A stretch of DNA of 64,000 bases, taken from contig NC_013171.1 in the NCBI RefSeq assembly GCF_000024105.1, positions 733,501 to 797,500 of the forward strand, given 5' to 3'. The position numbers were made by a program, and so were the translations under genes. This document shows positions 45,142 to 54,155 of the stretch, in pieces; position 1 is the first letter of the stretch; every line of letters starts with the position of its first letter. This DNA comes from Anaerococcus prevotii DSM 20548 (GTDB taxonomy: Bacteria > Bacillota > Clostridia > Tissierellales > Peptoniphilaceae). A model generated the notes under the pieces. The model ran no database searches. It saw nothing but the letters and a program-made list of their open reading frames with translations, and was not told the DNA's origin.

Positions 45142-45974
45142 TTAATATCGAGAGTATAAAGGGCAAGATAAGAAGTCTGGCAATAAAGAAAAATCTGAAG
45201 TCGCAAGAAGTTTTGCAAATATATTTTTTTGAAAGATTTTTAGAAAGGCTATCTAAATCAAATTACAAAAATAATTTTGTAATAAAAGGAGGATTCTTAA
45301 TATCTTCCTTAATTGGAATTGAAAATAGAACAACTATGGATATGGACACAACTATAAAAGGCATACCCCTAAAAGAAGAAAAAATAAAAGAAATCGTAGA
45401 TGAAATTATAGATATCAATGTAGATGATGGAATAAAATTTGAAATAAAAGACATAAGTTATATTAGAGAAGAGGATGAGTACGAGAACTTTAGAATTTCA
45501 TTAATAGCAAATGTTGGAAAGACCAAAAACTCTATGAAACTTGACCTAACAACGGGTGATGCAATAACACCAAGGGAAATAGAATATACTTATCCCTGTA
45601 TCTTTAGCCAAGAAGATATAAAAATAATGGCATATCCATTAGAAACAATTTTAGCTGAAAAATACGAAACCATAATCAGAAGAAATATAACAACCACACG
45701 AATGAGAGACTTTTATGACCTATACACTCTCTACAAACTAAAAAAAGATGAGATAGATTATAAAATTTTAAAAGAAGCAATAGAAAGAACCTCAAACCAA
45801 AGAGGAAGCTGGGAGATAATGCAAGACTATGAGGAAATAATTGAGGATATAAAAGAAGATTCATACCTAAGATCCTTGTGGGTAGTATATCTCGGTGAAA
45901 ATAAGTATATTGGAGATTTGAGCTTTGATAAGGTTGTTGATGTAGTGAGAATCGTCTCGAAAACAACAAGTTGA
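45138..45974 (+). CDS. abiEii: AbiEii nucleotidyltransferase toxin
   Basis: Toxin of 278 residues in the DNA polymerase beta-like nucleotidyltransferase superfamily. The four AbiEii motifs are recognisable: KGGFLISS with MDMDT (Gly51, Gly52, Asp68, Asp70), the K-x-D-like MKLDLTTGD, and LAEKYETIIRRN...RDFYDLYTL. Related toxins (MenT) modify tRNA 3' ends; AbiEii causes growth arrest and phage abortive infection. GTG start, overlapping the antitoxin. Only 77 bp with no terminator separate it from the gajA-like gene. Confidence 0.88.
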   Translation: MINIESIKGKIRSLAIKKNLKSQEVLQIYFFERFLERLSKSNYKNNFVIKGGFLISSLIGIENRTTMDMDTTIKGIPLKEEKIKEIVDEIIDINVDDGIKFEIKDISYIREEDEYENFRISLIANVGKTKNSMKLDLTTGDAITPREIEYTYPCIFSQEDIKIMAYPLETILAEKYETIIRRNITTTRMRDFYDLYTLYKLKKDEIDYKILKEAIERTSNQRGSWEIMQDYEEIIEDIKEDSYLRSLWVVYLGENKYIGDLSFDKVVDVVRIVSKTTS

Positions 45975-46051
45975 TCTAAGTAGACAAAGGATTTTTAGGA
46001 AAATAAATATAAAAGAAAAGTTTGATTTAGAAGGTAAAGAGGAGTATTAAA

Positions 46052-48142
46052 ATGATTTTAAAAAAGATGAAAGTCAAAAACTTTAGATTATTAAAAAATT
46101 TTGAGTTAAATTTTAAAGATGAATTGTCGCTAGTTATAGGTAAAAATAATTGTGGAAAAACATCATCTATTATTGTTTTAGATAAAATGCTAAATTCATC
46201 TAAATTATTTTGGGAAGATATAAATTTAGAATGCCAGAAAGATCTCTATAAAAAAATAATTGGTTTTGATATAACAAAGCTGGATGAAGTTCAATTATTA
46301 GAAACTATTAATATGCAATTATTCATTGAGTATAATGATAATGATTCATATGAGAATATTCAAAAATTCATGATGGACTTAAATCCAGATAATAACATAA
46401 TAGTTTTAGAATTTATTTCGGTAATAGCTGCAAAAAAAATCATAGAATTAAAAAACATTATTAGTGAAAAAAATATTGAAGATTTTAAATCATTTTCCAA
46501 ATTTATGAGTAAGAATTTTGCAAACTTCTTTGAAACGAAAAAATATTCAAGAGGGTTTGATGTTGAAGCAAACAAAACAACGCAAGATAGATCAGAAGAA
46601 ATTGATAATAAAGATATTCAAAAAGTCATTAAAGTGGCAGGAATAAGAGCTGATCGAGCGGTTTCTAATGATGATCGTAATCATGTTTTATCAGGTTTAA
46701 CTGGTAAATATTTCAGTTCTTATAAAGCTGCAAAAGATGAAAGTGAATCGGTATTTACAAGACTTGAAGAAAAATTGGAGGAAGCCGATAAAGAATTATA
46801 TAAGATTTACAATGGAGAAAAAAGTGAAGGTGAAGAACCCATTGATGGTATTTTTAGTGATGTTATAGATGTTATTAAAACTTATGGTGGTGCAGAAAAT
46901 GGAATTGATATAGCAATAGAGTCATCTATTTCAGAGAAAAATTTATTGTCAGATAATACAAACTTAAGTTATAGACAAGGGGGAGATTATTCGCTTCCAG
47001 AAACATATAATGGATTGGGGTATTTAAATTTAATTGGTATTTTATTTGAGATTGAAACCAATATACAGGAATTGTTTGAACAACCAGCAGATATAAATCT
47101 CTTATATATTGAAGAACCTGAAGCACATACACACCCTCAGTTACAGTATATATTTATAAGGAATATTAAATCTCATATCAAAGCACATAGAAATAAGTTG
47201 TTGAAAGAAAAGAATAAGCAGTTGCAGATTTTAATCACTTCGCATTCATCACATATAGTTTCTGAATGTAACTTTGATGACATTATATATTTGAAGAAAA
47301 ACGGGAATACGGTCATAGCTAAGAGCTTTAATTCTTTAAAAGAAGAGTATGGTGGAGATGAACAGAAAGGATTTAAGTTTGTAAAACAATATTTGACAAT
47401 GAATAGAAGTGAACTATTCTTTGCGGATAAAGCTATTTGTATAGAAGGAGATACCGAACGAATTTTAATGCCAGTGATGATGCATAAAATTGATAATAAA
47501 GAAAAGCCAAGAGCAGATATTATACCACTATTATCACAGAATATTTCTATAATAGAAGTTGGAGCGCATTCTCATATATTTATGCCTTTATTTTCCTTTT
47601 TAGGAACAAAAGTTTTGTTTGTTACGGATATTGACTCTGTTAAAGCTGAAAAGAAAATAGATAAAAATGGAAAAGAAAGAACTGTATATACGAGTTGTCA
47701 CCCCGATGAGGGAACACATACAAGTAACGCATCAATAAAAGAATTTTTTAAAGATACTGGAATTGATACATCGAATAATCAATTTAAGGAACTTGTAGGG
47801 AAAAATGCTGAGGATAAAATTAAAGATAATATGAGAATGGCCTATCAAATACCAGAATCTTATGGTGAGTATCAAGCGAGTAGTTTTGAAGATGCATTTA
47901 TAGCACTAAATAAAGACTTTATATTAAAAAACAAAGAAGGGTTTTATCAATATGGAGCTTTAAAAGATTTTTCGAATGATGAAATAGAAAATGGTGATTA
48001 TTATAATTTTGCTTTGAATAATGTGAAAAAGAAATCGGCATTTGCATCAAGCTTATTGTATTTTGATAATGAGAATGGCGAAGAAGATGAAAAATGGGCA
48101 GTTCCACATTATATTGAGGAGGGCTTATTATGGATACGCTAA
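46052..48142 (+). CDS. gajA: GajA-like OLD-family ATPase/TOPRIM nuclease
   Basis: Nuclease subunit of a Gabija-type (class 2 OLD) anti-phage system. The N-terminal ABC-type ATPase has Walker A GKNNCGKTS (30-38), a signature-like YNGLGYLNL (about 323-331) and Walker B LLYIEEPEAHTHPQ (about 350-363). The C-terminal TOPRIM domain (about 460-600) keeps the catalytic Glu in IEGDTE and the acidic pair in VTDIDS. At 696 residues it is about 120 longer than the reference GajA from Bacillus cereus. Ribosome site GAGGAG. It overlaps gajB by 13 bases. A/T-rich codon use unlike the flanking chromosome. Confidence 0.8.
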   Translation: MILKKMKVKNFRLLKNFELNFKDELSLVIGKNNCGKTSSIIVLDKMLNSSKLFWEDINLECQKDLYKKIIGFDITKLDEVQLLETINMQLFIEYNDNDSYENIQKFMMDLNPDNNIIVLEFISVIAAKKIIELKNIISEKNIEDFKSFSKFMSKNFANFFETKKYSRGFDVEANKTTQDRSEEIDNKDIQKVIKVAGIRADRAVSNDDRNHVLSGLTGKYFSSYKAAKDESESVFTRLEEKLEEADKELYKIYNGEKSEGEEPIDGIFSDVIDVIKTYGGAENGIDIAIESSISEKNLLSDNTNLSYRQGGDYSLPETYNGLGYLNLIGILFEIETNIQELFEQPADINLLYIEEPEAHTHPQLQYIFIRNIKSHIKAHRNKLLKEKNKQLQILITSHSSHIVSECNFDDIIYLKKNGNTVIAKSFNSLKEEYGGDEQKGFKFVKQYLTMNRSELFFADKAICIEGDTERILMPVMMHKIDNKEKPRADIIPLLSQNISIIEVGAHSHIFMPLFSFLGTKVLFVTDIDSVKAEKKIDKNGKERTVYTSCHPDEGTHTSNASIKEFFKDTGIDTSNNQFKELVGKNAEDKIKDNMRMAYQIPESYGEYQASSFEDAFIALNKDFILKNKEGFYQYGALKDFSNDEIENGDYYNFALNNVKKKSAFASSLLYFDNENGEEDEKWAVPHYIEEGLLWIR

Positions 48143-50034
48143 CATTGGAAAAAGAAGTATTAGAAGCTCTTGAATGTATAAAAAATGGTGAAAATTTTAT
48201 TTTAGAAGGTGGAGCAGGTAGTGGAAAAACATACTCCTTAATTTCCTTAATAAATGCACTCACAGAGGAATTACCAGATATAAAGATAGTATGCATTACA
48301 TATACAAATAATGCAGTTGCCGAAATTTTATCAAGAATAGAAAATGAGAATATTTGGGTTTCAACAATACATGAGTTTATATGGTCTCTTATCAGAAAAT
48401 ATCAGAATGAAATAAAAAATATTTTAGTTGAGCTTATTAACGATGATAATGAAAAGAACTTTAAAAAGCCAAAAGATTTTTCTGAGGATTTAATTTCTAA
48501 AGAATATTTCGAAAATCTTTATGTAGATTATGATGAGTATTATTCTGTAACGCCAAATGAAGAAAATAGAGTTAAAATCAGCCATAATCACATTTTGATT
48601 GTTGCGGAGAAAATGTTTGAGAAATATAAAAAAATAGCGGACATTTTAAAGGATATTGCAGATTGTATTTTTGTTGATGAATATCAGGATACAAGTCCTT
48701 TAGTTGCTGATATTTTACTAAAGCATCTTGAGCAAAGCGATAAGAAAAATGTAATTGGTTTTTTTGGAGATTCAATGCAGTCTATATATGACGACGGAGT
48801 TGGTAATTTAAATCAATATAATTTAACTAAAATAGTAAAGACGCAAAACCGAAGAAATCCAAGAGTTGTAATCGAAGTAGCCAATAAGTTTAGAGATGAT
48901 GATATTGAGCAAAGACCTTCAGAAGATATAAATGCACCTAATATGGAAAATGGTACTATTAGAGAAGGTAGTATTAAATTTTTATATGGAACTGAAATAA
49001 ATGATTTTATAAGTGTAAAGGGGAAGAATATTTTTGAATCTTGGGATTTTTCTGATGGAAAACAAACAAAAGAGTTAAGGCTAACACATAAATATAATGC
49101 TGAAATGACTGGCTTTAAAGACTTATATGATCTATATAATGCTGATTTGATAACTAAGCTTATAAGTGGGATAAAGAAAAAAATTGATAAGGGAAATTTA
49201 GACTGTAATAAGACTTTGGGAGAAATAACGTTAGAGGTAAAACCGACATATAACAAAGTGGAGCTGTTAGATCAAATTAACGGAAATGAAATTTATCAGT
49301 CAATATATAGTGTTTTAGAAGATATGTCATGGGAAGAAGCTTACGAAAAATGTAGAATCACTAAGGAATCACTCATGTCATATAAATTAAATGGAATGAG
49401 TGGTAGATATGAAGCTAATTCTTATAGAGATAGGATTTTACGCAGATTAGATATATTAGAGGAGATTATTGAATTATATGAGGCTAATAGATTTAATGAT
49501 TTTCTACGAATAACAAAATTTTCTATTCATAATAGAAATGATAAGATTTGCCTTAAGCAAGCAATTGATTATCTTGTAAGTGAAGATAATCAAACGATAG
49601 AAAATGTATTAAAATTTGCGGAAGTAAAAGGGTTACTCAAAGAAGATGAATTGTTTAGTGATTATATTTCAAATAAAGGGTTTTATTTATGGGAGAGAAT
49701 AAAAAAGATAACATTTAATCAATATAGAAAAAGTGTTTTATATTTAAAAGAATTTTCACCAATTTGTACTCAACATAGTGTTAAAGGTAGTGAATATGAC
49801 AATGTATTGCTTGTATTAGAGTCTGATTGGAATAAATATGACTTTAGAACATTATTTGGGAAAGGATCTCCGAACTCTAATGTTCAGAAACGTACAAAAA
49901 AATTATTTTATGTATGTATAACAAGAGCAAAAAAGAATTTAATAATATATATGCCTACTGATGATTCTGACATATTAGAAAAAGCTAAAGAGTATTTTGG
50001 AGAAGAAAATGTTATAGAACTCTCTTCGATTTAA
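48130..50034 (+). CDS. gajB: GajB-like UvrD-family helicase
   Basis: Superfamily 1 helicase, partner of the OLD-family nuclease. In 634 residues: Walker A GGAGSGKTYSL (27-37), motif Ia TYTNNAVAEIL, Walker B VDEYQDTSP (about 178-186), GDSMQSIYDDG, QNRRNP, then QHSVKGSEYDNVLLV and YVCITRAKKNL at the C-terminus. The middle part (~230-480) is longer than in the ~490-residue reference GajB. In Gabija the helicase-like subunit senses DNA ends or nucleotide depletion and works with GajA. Last gene before a strong terminator, so likely the end of a four-gene defence operon. Confidence 0.8.
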   Translation: MDTLTLEKEVLEALECIKNGENFILEGGAGSGKTYSLISLINALTEELPDIKIVCITYTNNAVAEILSRIENENIWVSTIHEFIWSLIRKYQNEIKNILVELINDDNEKNFKKPKDFSEDLISKEYFENLYVDYDEYYSVTPNEENRVKISHNHILIVAEKMFEKYKKIADILKDIADCIFVDEYQDTSPLVADILLKHLEQSDKKNVIGFFGDSMQSIYDDGVGNLNQYNLTKIVKTQNRRNPRVVIEVANKFRDDDIEQRPSEDINAPNMENGTIREGSIKFLYGTEINDFISVKGKNIFESWDFSDGKQTKELRLTHKYNAEMTGFKDLYDLYNADLITKLISGIKKKIDKGNLDCNKTLGEITLEVKPTYNKVELLDQINGNEIYQSIYSVLEDMSWEEAYEKCRITKESLMSYKLNGMSGRYEANSYRDRILRRLDILEEIIELYEANRFNDFLRITKFSIHNRNDKICLKQAIDYLVSEDNQTIENVLKFAEVKGLLKEDELFSDYISNKGFYLWERIKKITFNQYRKSVLYLKEFSPICTQHSVKGSEYDNVLLVLESDWNKYDFRTLFGKGSPNSNVQKRTKKLFYVCITRAKKNLIIYMPTDDSDILEKAKEYFGEENVIELSSI

Positions 50035-50126
50035 TTGAAAAGTAGGTACTATTTCTACTTATGTTTTATGCTGCTTTTTAATATTATTCTATAGAATGAA
50101 AAAAGATAATTACTATTTTTATTTTA

Positions 50127-50159
50127 AGAATACTCTTGCATGAGGGTATTCTTTTTTTA
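50127..50159 (+). terminator. Terminator of the defence operon
   Basis: Arms AGAATACTC (50127-50135) and GGGTATTCT (50144-50152), one G-U pair, then a run of T. The rest of 50035-50355 has no gene. Confidence 0.8.
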
Positions 50160-50200
50160 TTGTACTTACTAGAATACTATATTTAAGTTCGGAAAGATAC

Positions 50201-50229
50201 TTTTCAAATCATGTAGATTGATTTGAAAA
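50201..50229. repeat. Perfect 11-bp inverted repeat
   Basis: Arms TTTTCAAATCA (50201-50211) and TGATTTGAAAA (50219-50229) around TGTAGAT, without a T run on either strand. It lies downstream of mobC. Confidence 0.6.
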
Positions 50230-50355
50230 ATAAAAACATGATTATATTCATGAAAAATGCAGTATTTGATGTACCTAGTTTTTATTAAAAATGTAGAATT
50301 TCTCATCTGATATTTAATGTATTTATAAATTAAATTTTGACTTATATAATAAATT

Positions 50356-50697
50356 TCATTTTGATTTATTAAGAAGTAGGGAATGAATCTGCCATATTTC
50401 TCTTGACAATTTTTCTATCTGTTTATTCATTGACTCGATTTCATTTTTGTAAATAACACCAGTTGTATTAGTAGCTTTTGCAATCTGGTTTATATTATTT
50501 GTTGCATTTGAAAGTAGCCATTGTAGGTTTCTAAATGGTTCTAAATCTACAACGTAGATCTCTTTTTCCAATACACACTTTCTAAGAAAGTGGGACATTG
50601 TTTTACAATTTGCAAGTTTCATTTTCTTTTCAAAAACTTCTTTTTCTTCTTTAGTAAGTTTTATTTCTATTCTTTCATTTCTAAATCTATTTGCCAT
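50356..50697 (-). CDS. MobC-like relaxosome accessory protein
   Basis: Protein of 113 residues with a ribbon-helix-helix-like N-terminus (ERIEIKLTKEEKEVF), the conserved SHFLRKCVL, the family NLQWLLSNATNNINQIAKATN block and a C-terminal coiled segment. MobC proteins bind oriT and help the relaxase open DNA. The relaxase gene that normally follows is absent; downstream of the stop is non-coding sequence. Ribosome site AAAGGAGAA on the minus strand. It is probably a leftover or a trans-mobilisation helper. Confidence 0.75.
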   Translation of the reverse strand: MANRFRNERIEIKLTKEEKEVFEKKMKLANCKTMSHFLRKCVLEKEIYVVDLEPFRNLQWLLSNATNNINQIAKATNTTGVIYKNEIESMNKQIEKLSREIWQIHSLLLNKSK

Positions 50698-50730
50698 TTT
50701 ATTCTCCTTTATAAAATATATTTCGGGGTC

Positions 50731-50824
50731 TTAGGGTTCTCCCTAACAAGGTGAAAATTAAAAAAATGGAGCATTCCGTAAAGGTCTGCTCCATTAATTT
50801 TTTCGTAAGTGTCCGTACACTTAC
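50731..50824. other. Candidate transfer origin (oriT) upstream of mobC
   Basis: Three hairpins in 94 bp: TTAGGG/CCCTAA (50731-50746, four-base loop), AATGGAGCA/TGCTCCATT (50765-50795, T runs on both sides, so also a bidirectional terminator), and GTAAGTGT/ACACTTAC (50805-50824, loop CCGT), followed by TGTGCTTGC. Such stacked inverted repeats next to mobC are typical of oriT regions; the nick site cannot be assigned by eye. Confidence 0.45.
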
Positions 50825-50969
50825 TGTGCTTGCTATTAAAATTATAAGCGTTAAGCGTTTATTCAGTTTTATTGATTATACCGCATTTAAAGAAATTAAT
50901 AAAGAAGTATAAAGGGCGTTCAAGCAAATATCTTAAATAAGATTACTAAATTTTAAAATTCTTCATGTA

Positions 50970-51018
50970 TTGAAATTAATTATCAAATGAGCTATAATAA
51001 AACTGACGATAGCGTCGG
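50970..51018 (+). promoter_or_regulatory. Promoter and probable operator of the TetR-controlled cluster
   Basis: TTGAAA (50970-50975) and TATAAT (50993-50998), spacer 17. Just downstream, over the transcription start, lies the near-palindrome CTGACGATAGCGTCGG (51003-51018; one mismatch), the size and place expected of a TetR-type operator. Confidence 0.65.
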
Positions 51019-51045
51019 AATTATTTATTGACAGGAGATAAAGTT

Positions 51046-51639
51046 TTGAATGATAGAAAATTGAAAGTTGGAGAAAAAAGGAAGTTAGAAATTCTTGAAG
51101 CGGCAATGAAATGTTTCTTAGAAAAGGGTTTCCAAAATACAACTATGGAAGATGTTATAGAAAAAGTAAGTTTAAGTAAAGGTGGTGTTTACTATCATTA
51201 TGGCTCAACCTATGAAATGATTTATGATTTTATGAAATCAGGTATCAAATATAGAGGAGAAAAAAACAAAACTATCGACACATCTAAGTTAACGAGTTTA
51301 GACGCAATTACTGAGATGATGATGGAAAGAATTTATGATGAAAATGAATTTAAAAGCATATATGCAATTTTTTTGAAACTACAAAATGAAGATAAAAGAT
51401 TGTGTGAAATGTTTGAAAATTTAAAAGAAACAAACACAGAAATTTTATCGTCTGCATTTCCTCCAAACGATAAGCTCTCATCTATTTTTGAAGATGAGTT
51501 TTTAGTGACCTTTGTAAATACTTTGATTTTAGGATATGAAAGTTTAAATCAAAAAGAAATTTTTATTGAAAATAAAGAAACAATCAAAAAGATGTTAGAA
51601 GAATATTTGAAAAATAAATTTCCTGAATTATTAGGCTGA
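51046..51639 (+). CDS. TetR-family transcription regulator
   Basis: Regulator of 197 residues. The N-terminal HTH (about 10-60) has ILEAAMKCFLEKGFQNTTM and SLSKGGVYYHYGS; the C-terminal ligand domain is typical but not specific. The frame opens at a TTG at 51028, but the TTG at 51046 follows ACAGGAGAT at proper distance and is preferred. It lies first in a run of transporter genes, with the candidate operator in its own promoter, and so probably controls itself and the cluster in response to metal or metallophore. Confidence 0.83.
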   Translation: MNDRKLKVGEKRKLEILEAAMKCFLEKGFQNTTMEDVIEKVSLSKGGVYYHYGSTYEMIYDFMKSGIKYRGEKNKTIDTSKLTSLDAITEMMMERIYDENEFKSIYAIFLKLQNEDKRLCEMFENLKETNTEILSSAFPPNDKLSSIFEDEFLVTFVNTLILGYESLNQKEIFIENKETIKKMLEEYLKNKFPELLG

Positions 51640-51659
51640 TCTTAAATTATGGTATAAAG

Positions 51660-52592
51660 ATGAATACAAAAAAGACATTTTTAAAAAAATTTTATGAGCT
51701 AATAATTACATTATTAATTGTTAGTGTTTTATCATTTGTTTTAATGAAATTATCTCCCGTCGATCCAGCCACTGCATATGCTAAAAGACATATCGGAAGT
51801 CCATCACCTGAGCAAATTGAAGAAGTAAGAATAAGATTTGGTTTTGACAAACCTGTATATAAGCAATATTTTAACTGGATTAAAAATCTTTTTTCTCTAG
51901 ACTTAGGACAGTCTTTAAGCAATGGTAAACCAGTCTGGGATAATATAATGTTGGCTTTGCCAAAAACTTTATCTGTTGTTTTCTTTTCCGCAATATTACA
52001 GGTAGTTTTAGTATTATCTTTGGGATGCATTACTTTCTTATGGAAGAGCAAGATAATCAATAAGCTTACAAATCTCTTATGCCTTATTGGTGTTTCAATT
52101 CCTAGCTTTTATATTGCTATTATCTTACTTGATATATTTGCAGTAAAGTGGGATTTGCTATCAGTAGCAGGTAATATTGGCATTACAAACTATCTACTTC
52201 CTGCAATAACTTTAGGGATATTTGGGGCTTCTTTTTATTATCCACTATTTAAAGATGCTTTAGACAAAGAGAATGGTGAATATTATATTATGTTTTTTAG
52301 AGCAAATGGTCTAAAGGAAATTACTTTGTTCGTGAAACATATATTGCCAAACTCGATAGTAAAGTTAATTCCAAATTTCTTCCAGAGTATTGGACTTATG
52401 ATTGCAAATGTGGCAATAGTTGAGGGAGTTTTTTCTATTCCAGGATTTGGGTATTTGATTGTAAATTCTGTAATAAATCGTGATGCAACGATGATTCATG
52501 GGTTGGTTTTCTTTTTAGCATTATTTATTGCACTTGCTAATATAATATCAGATTTGATAAACGATCTTTTGATAAAGGAAAGGGGAGATTAA
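51660..52592 (+). CDS. NikB/DppB-like ABC transporter permease
   Basis: First permease of a nickel/peptide-class importer, 310 residues, six helices. The N-terminus LSFVLMKLSPVDPATAYAKR and the following EQIEEVRIRFGFDKPVYKQY are hallmarks of the NikB/DppB/OppB family, and the EAA-like loop is FFRANGLKEITLFVKHILPN. It starts 20 bp after tetR with only a weak ribosome site, and its stop overlaps the next permease start by one base. Substrate (nickel, other metal chelate or peptide) is not decidable from the permease. Confidence 0.82.
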   Translation: MNTKKTFLKKFYELIITLLIVSVLSFVLMKLSPVDPATAYAKRHIGSPSPEQIEEVRIRFGFDKPVYKQYFNWIKNLFSLDLGQSLSNGKPVWDNIMLALPKTLSVVFFSAILQVVLVLSLGCITFLWKSKIINKLTNLLCLIGVSIPSFYIAIILLDIFAVKWDLLSVAGNIGITNYLLPAITLGIFGASFYYPLFKDALDKENGEYYIMFFRANGLKEITLFVKHILPNSIVKLIPNFFQSIGLMIANVAIVEGVFSIPGFGYLIVNSVINRDATMIHGLVFFLALFIALANIISDLINDLLIKERGD

Positions 52593-53368
52593 TGAAAATA
52601 AACAAAAGGACATTATTTCCTTTCCTAGTGATTTTATTTATATTTCTTGGAAGTTTTTTTGCCCCTAATGATCCCCTAGAAGTTAATCTTCCCCTTAGAT
52701 TTGGAAATCCAAGTTCTAAGTATCTTTTGGGAAATGATAGCATGGGCAGGTGCGTTTTATCGAGAATACTGTTCGGGGGGAAAACTACATTATTTATGGT
52801 TATGACGGCATCAATTATTGTTTTTACTTTAGGTTTGTTTTTAGGAACACTAACGTCAAAAGTTACCATGAAAAAGAATGTAATAGTAGATTCGATTATT
52901 AATGCTGTAACGGCTATACCACCAATTGCTTATTTAATCATATTTATAGCATCTTGGGGAAATGGAATAAAAACTACATTAATCGCTTTGGTTGTTTCAT
53001 ATATATTGAGATTTTTAAGACTTGTTAGAACTCAAATAAATATTGAATATGATAAAGCTTATTGCACTTGTATGATTTCACTTGGTGCTTCAAAGACTAG
53101 GTTGGTTCTAGTTCATATACTACCAAATATATTATTAGATTTAGTTCATTATATTTGTTTGTCCTGTGCGGATATGATTTTAGCAATTACTGGTTTTTCA
53201 TTTATAGGAATTGGACTTGGAGAAAATGTTGTGGAGTGGGGTTCTATGATTTTAGAAGCGAGAGATTCAATATTTATTAAGCCAGAACTCATAATTTACC
53301 CTATTTTTGCAGTTTTTATTACTACAATGTCTTTTAATATTATTGCAAAAGAAGCGAATAGAAGGTGA
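52592..53368 (+). CDS. NikC/DppC-like ABC transporter permease
   Basis: Second permease, 258 residues. It keeps the family N-terminal segment (FFAPNDPLEVNLPLRF and SSKYLLGNDSMGRCVLSRI), the EAA loop MISLGASKTRLVLVHILPN and the GFSFIGIGLGENVVEWGSM block. The domain is shorter than the usual ~280-300 residues at both ends. One-base overlap with the preceding permease. Confidence 0.83.
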   Translation: MKINKRTLFPFLVILFIFLGSFFAPNDPLEVNLPLRFGNPSSKYLLGNDSMGRCVLSRILFGGKTTLFMVMTASIIVFTLGLFLGTLTSKVTMKKNVIVDSIINAVTAIPPIAYLIIFIASWGNGIKTTLIALVVSYILRFLRLVRTQINIEYDKAYCTCMISLGASKTRLVLVHILPNILLDLVHYICLSCADMILAITGFSFIGIGLGENVVEWGSMILEARDSIFIKPELIIYPIFAVFITTMSFNIIAKEANRR

Positions 53369-53372
53369 AGAT

Positions 53373-54155
53373 ATGATTTTGGTTAATCAATTACAAGTTA
53401 CAGATAAAAAAGGAAACAATCTTTTAAATAATATTTCTCTTAGAATTCCTATGGGAAAAATTATTGGTCTCACTGGACCCAGTGGTGCTGGGAAGACTAC
53501 ATTAGTAAACACAATACTTGGGATTTTATCAGAGGATTTAAAAGTAAGTTCTGGAACTATTACTATAGATGATTTCGATATATTGGAAAAAGATAATATC
53601 AATAGCAACAATAGAAACATCGCTTTTATTCCTCAACTTCCCATGATTTCTTTTGACAAAAGAAAAAAGATAAAAAGTCAAATGGTTGAAATATATATTG
53701 CTAATCTTAATATAAATAAATCAGAAGCATTAAGTATAGCAAAAGATAAGCTCAAAAGCGTCAATCTTGAATATGAAAGAGTTTTAGATTCATATCCCAC
53801 TGAACTCTCTGGAGGCATGATTCAGCGTGTGATTTTAGCGATATCTATGGGACTAAATACTGATTATATAATTGCTGATGAACCAACATCAGCCTTAGAT
53901 AATTATAACTCATCATTATTTTTTGAATTGATTAAAGCAAATTTCAAAGGGAAAGGGATTTTATTAATAACACACGATGCCGAAATTCTTAAAAAATATA
54001 GCGACTGCATCTATGTGATAGAAAATGGGTGTGTTATAGAAAAGGGGAGTAGTGAAGATATATTTGAAAGCCCTAAAGAAGAATGGACAAGAAAATTTGT
54101 TATCTGTAGTCAGAAAATATTAGATTCTGGAGGTGAATGGAAATGGACGAAATAG
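53373..54155 (+). CDS. NikD/DppD-like ATP-binding protein
   Basis: ATPase of the importer, 260 residues. Walker A GPSGAGKT, signature LSGGMIQRV, Walker B IIADEPTSALD and switch His in LITHD. The frame is open further upstream within the permease gene, but ATG 53373 follows GAAGGTGAAG and gives the correct N-terminus. The next ATPase overlaps by 19 bases. Confidence 0.85.
   Translation: MILVNQLQVTDKKGNNLLNNISLRIPMGKIIGLTGPSGAGKTTLVNTILGILSEDLKVSSGTITIDDFDILEKDNINSNNRNIAFIPQLPMISFDKRKKIKSQMVEIYIANLNINKSEALSIAKDKLKSVNLEYERVLDSYPTELSGGMIQRVILAISMGLNTDYIIADEPTSALDNYNSSLFFELIKANFKGKGILLITHDAEILKKYSDCIYVIENGCVIEKGSSEDIFESPKEEWTRKFVICSQKILDSGGEWKWTK

Noticed and set aside
50860..51045. Riboswitch or leader RNA before the metal-uptake cluster
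   Set aside because: The leader from the predicted start to the TetR gene is only about 40 bases and contains just the palindromic operator.
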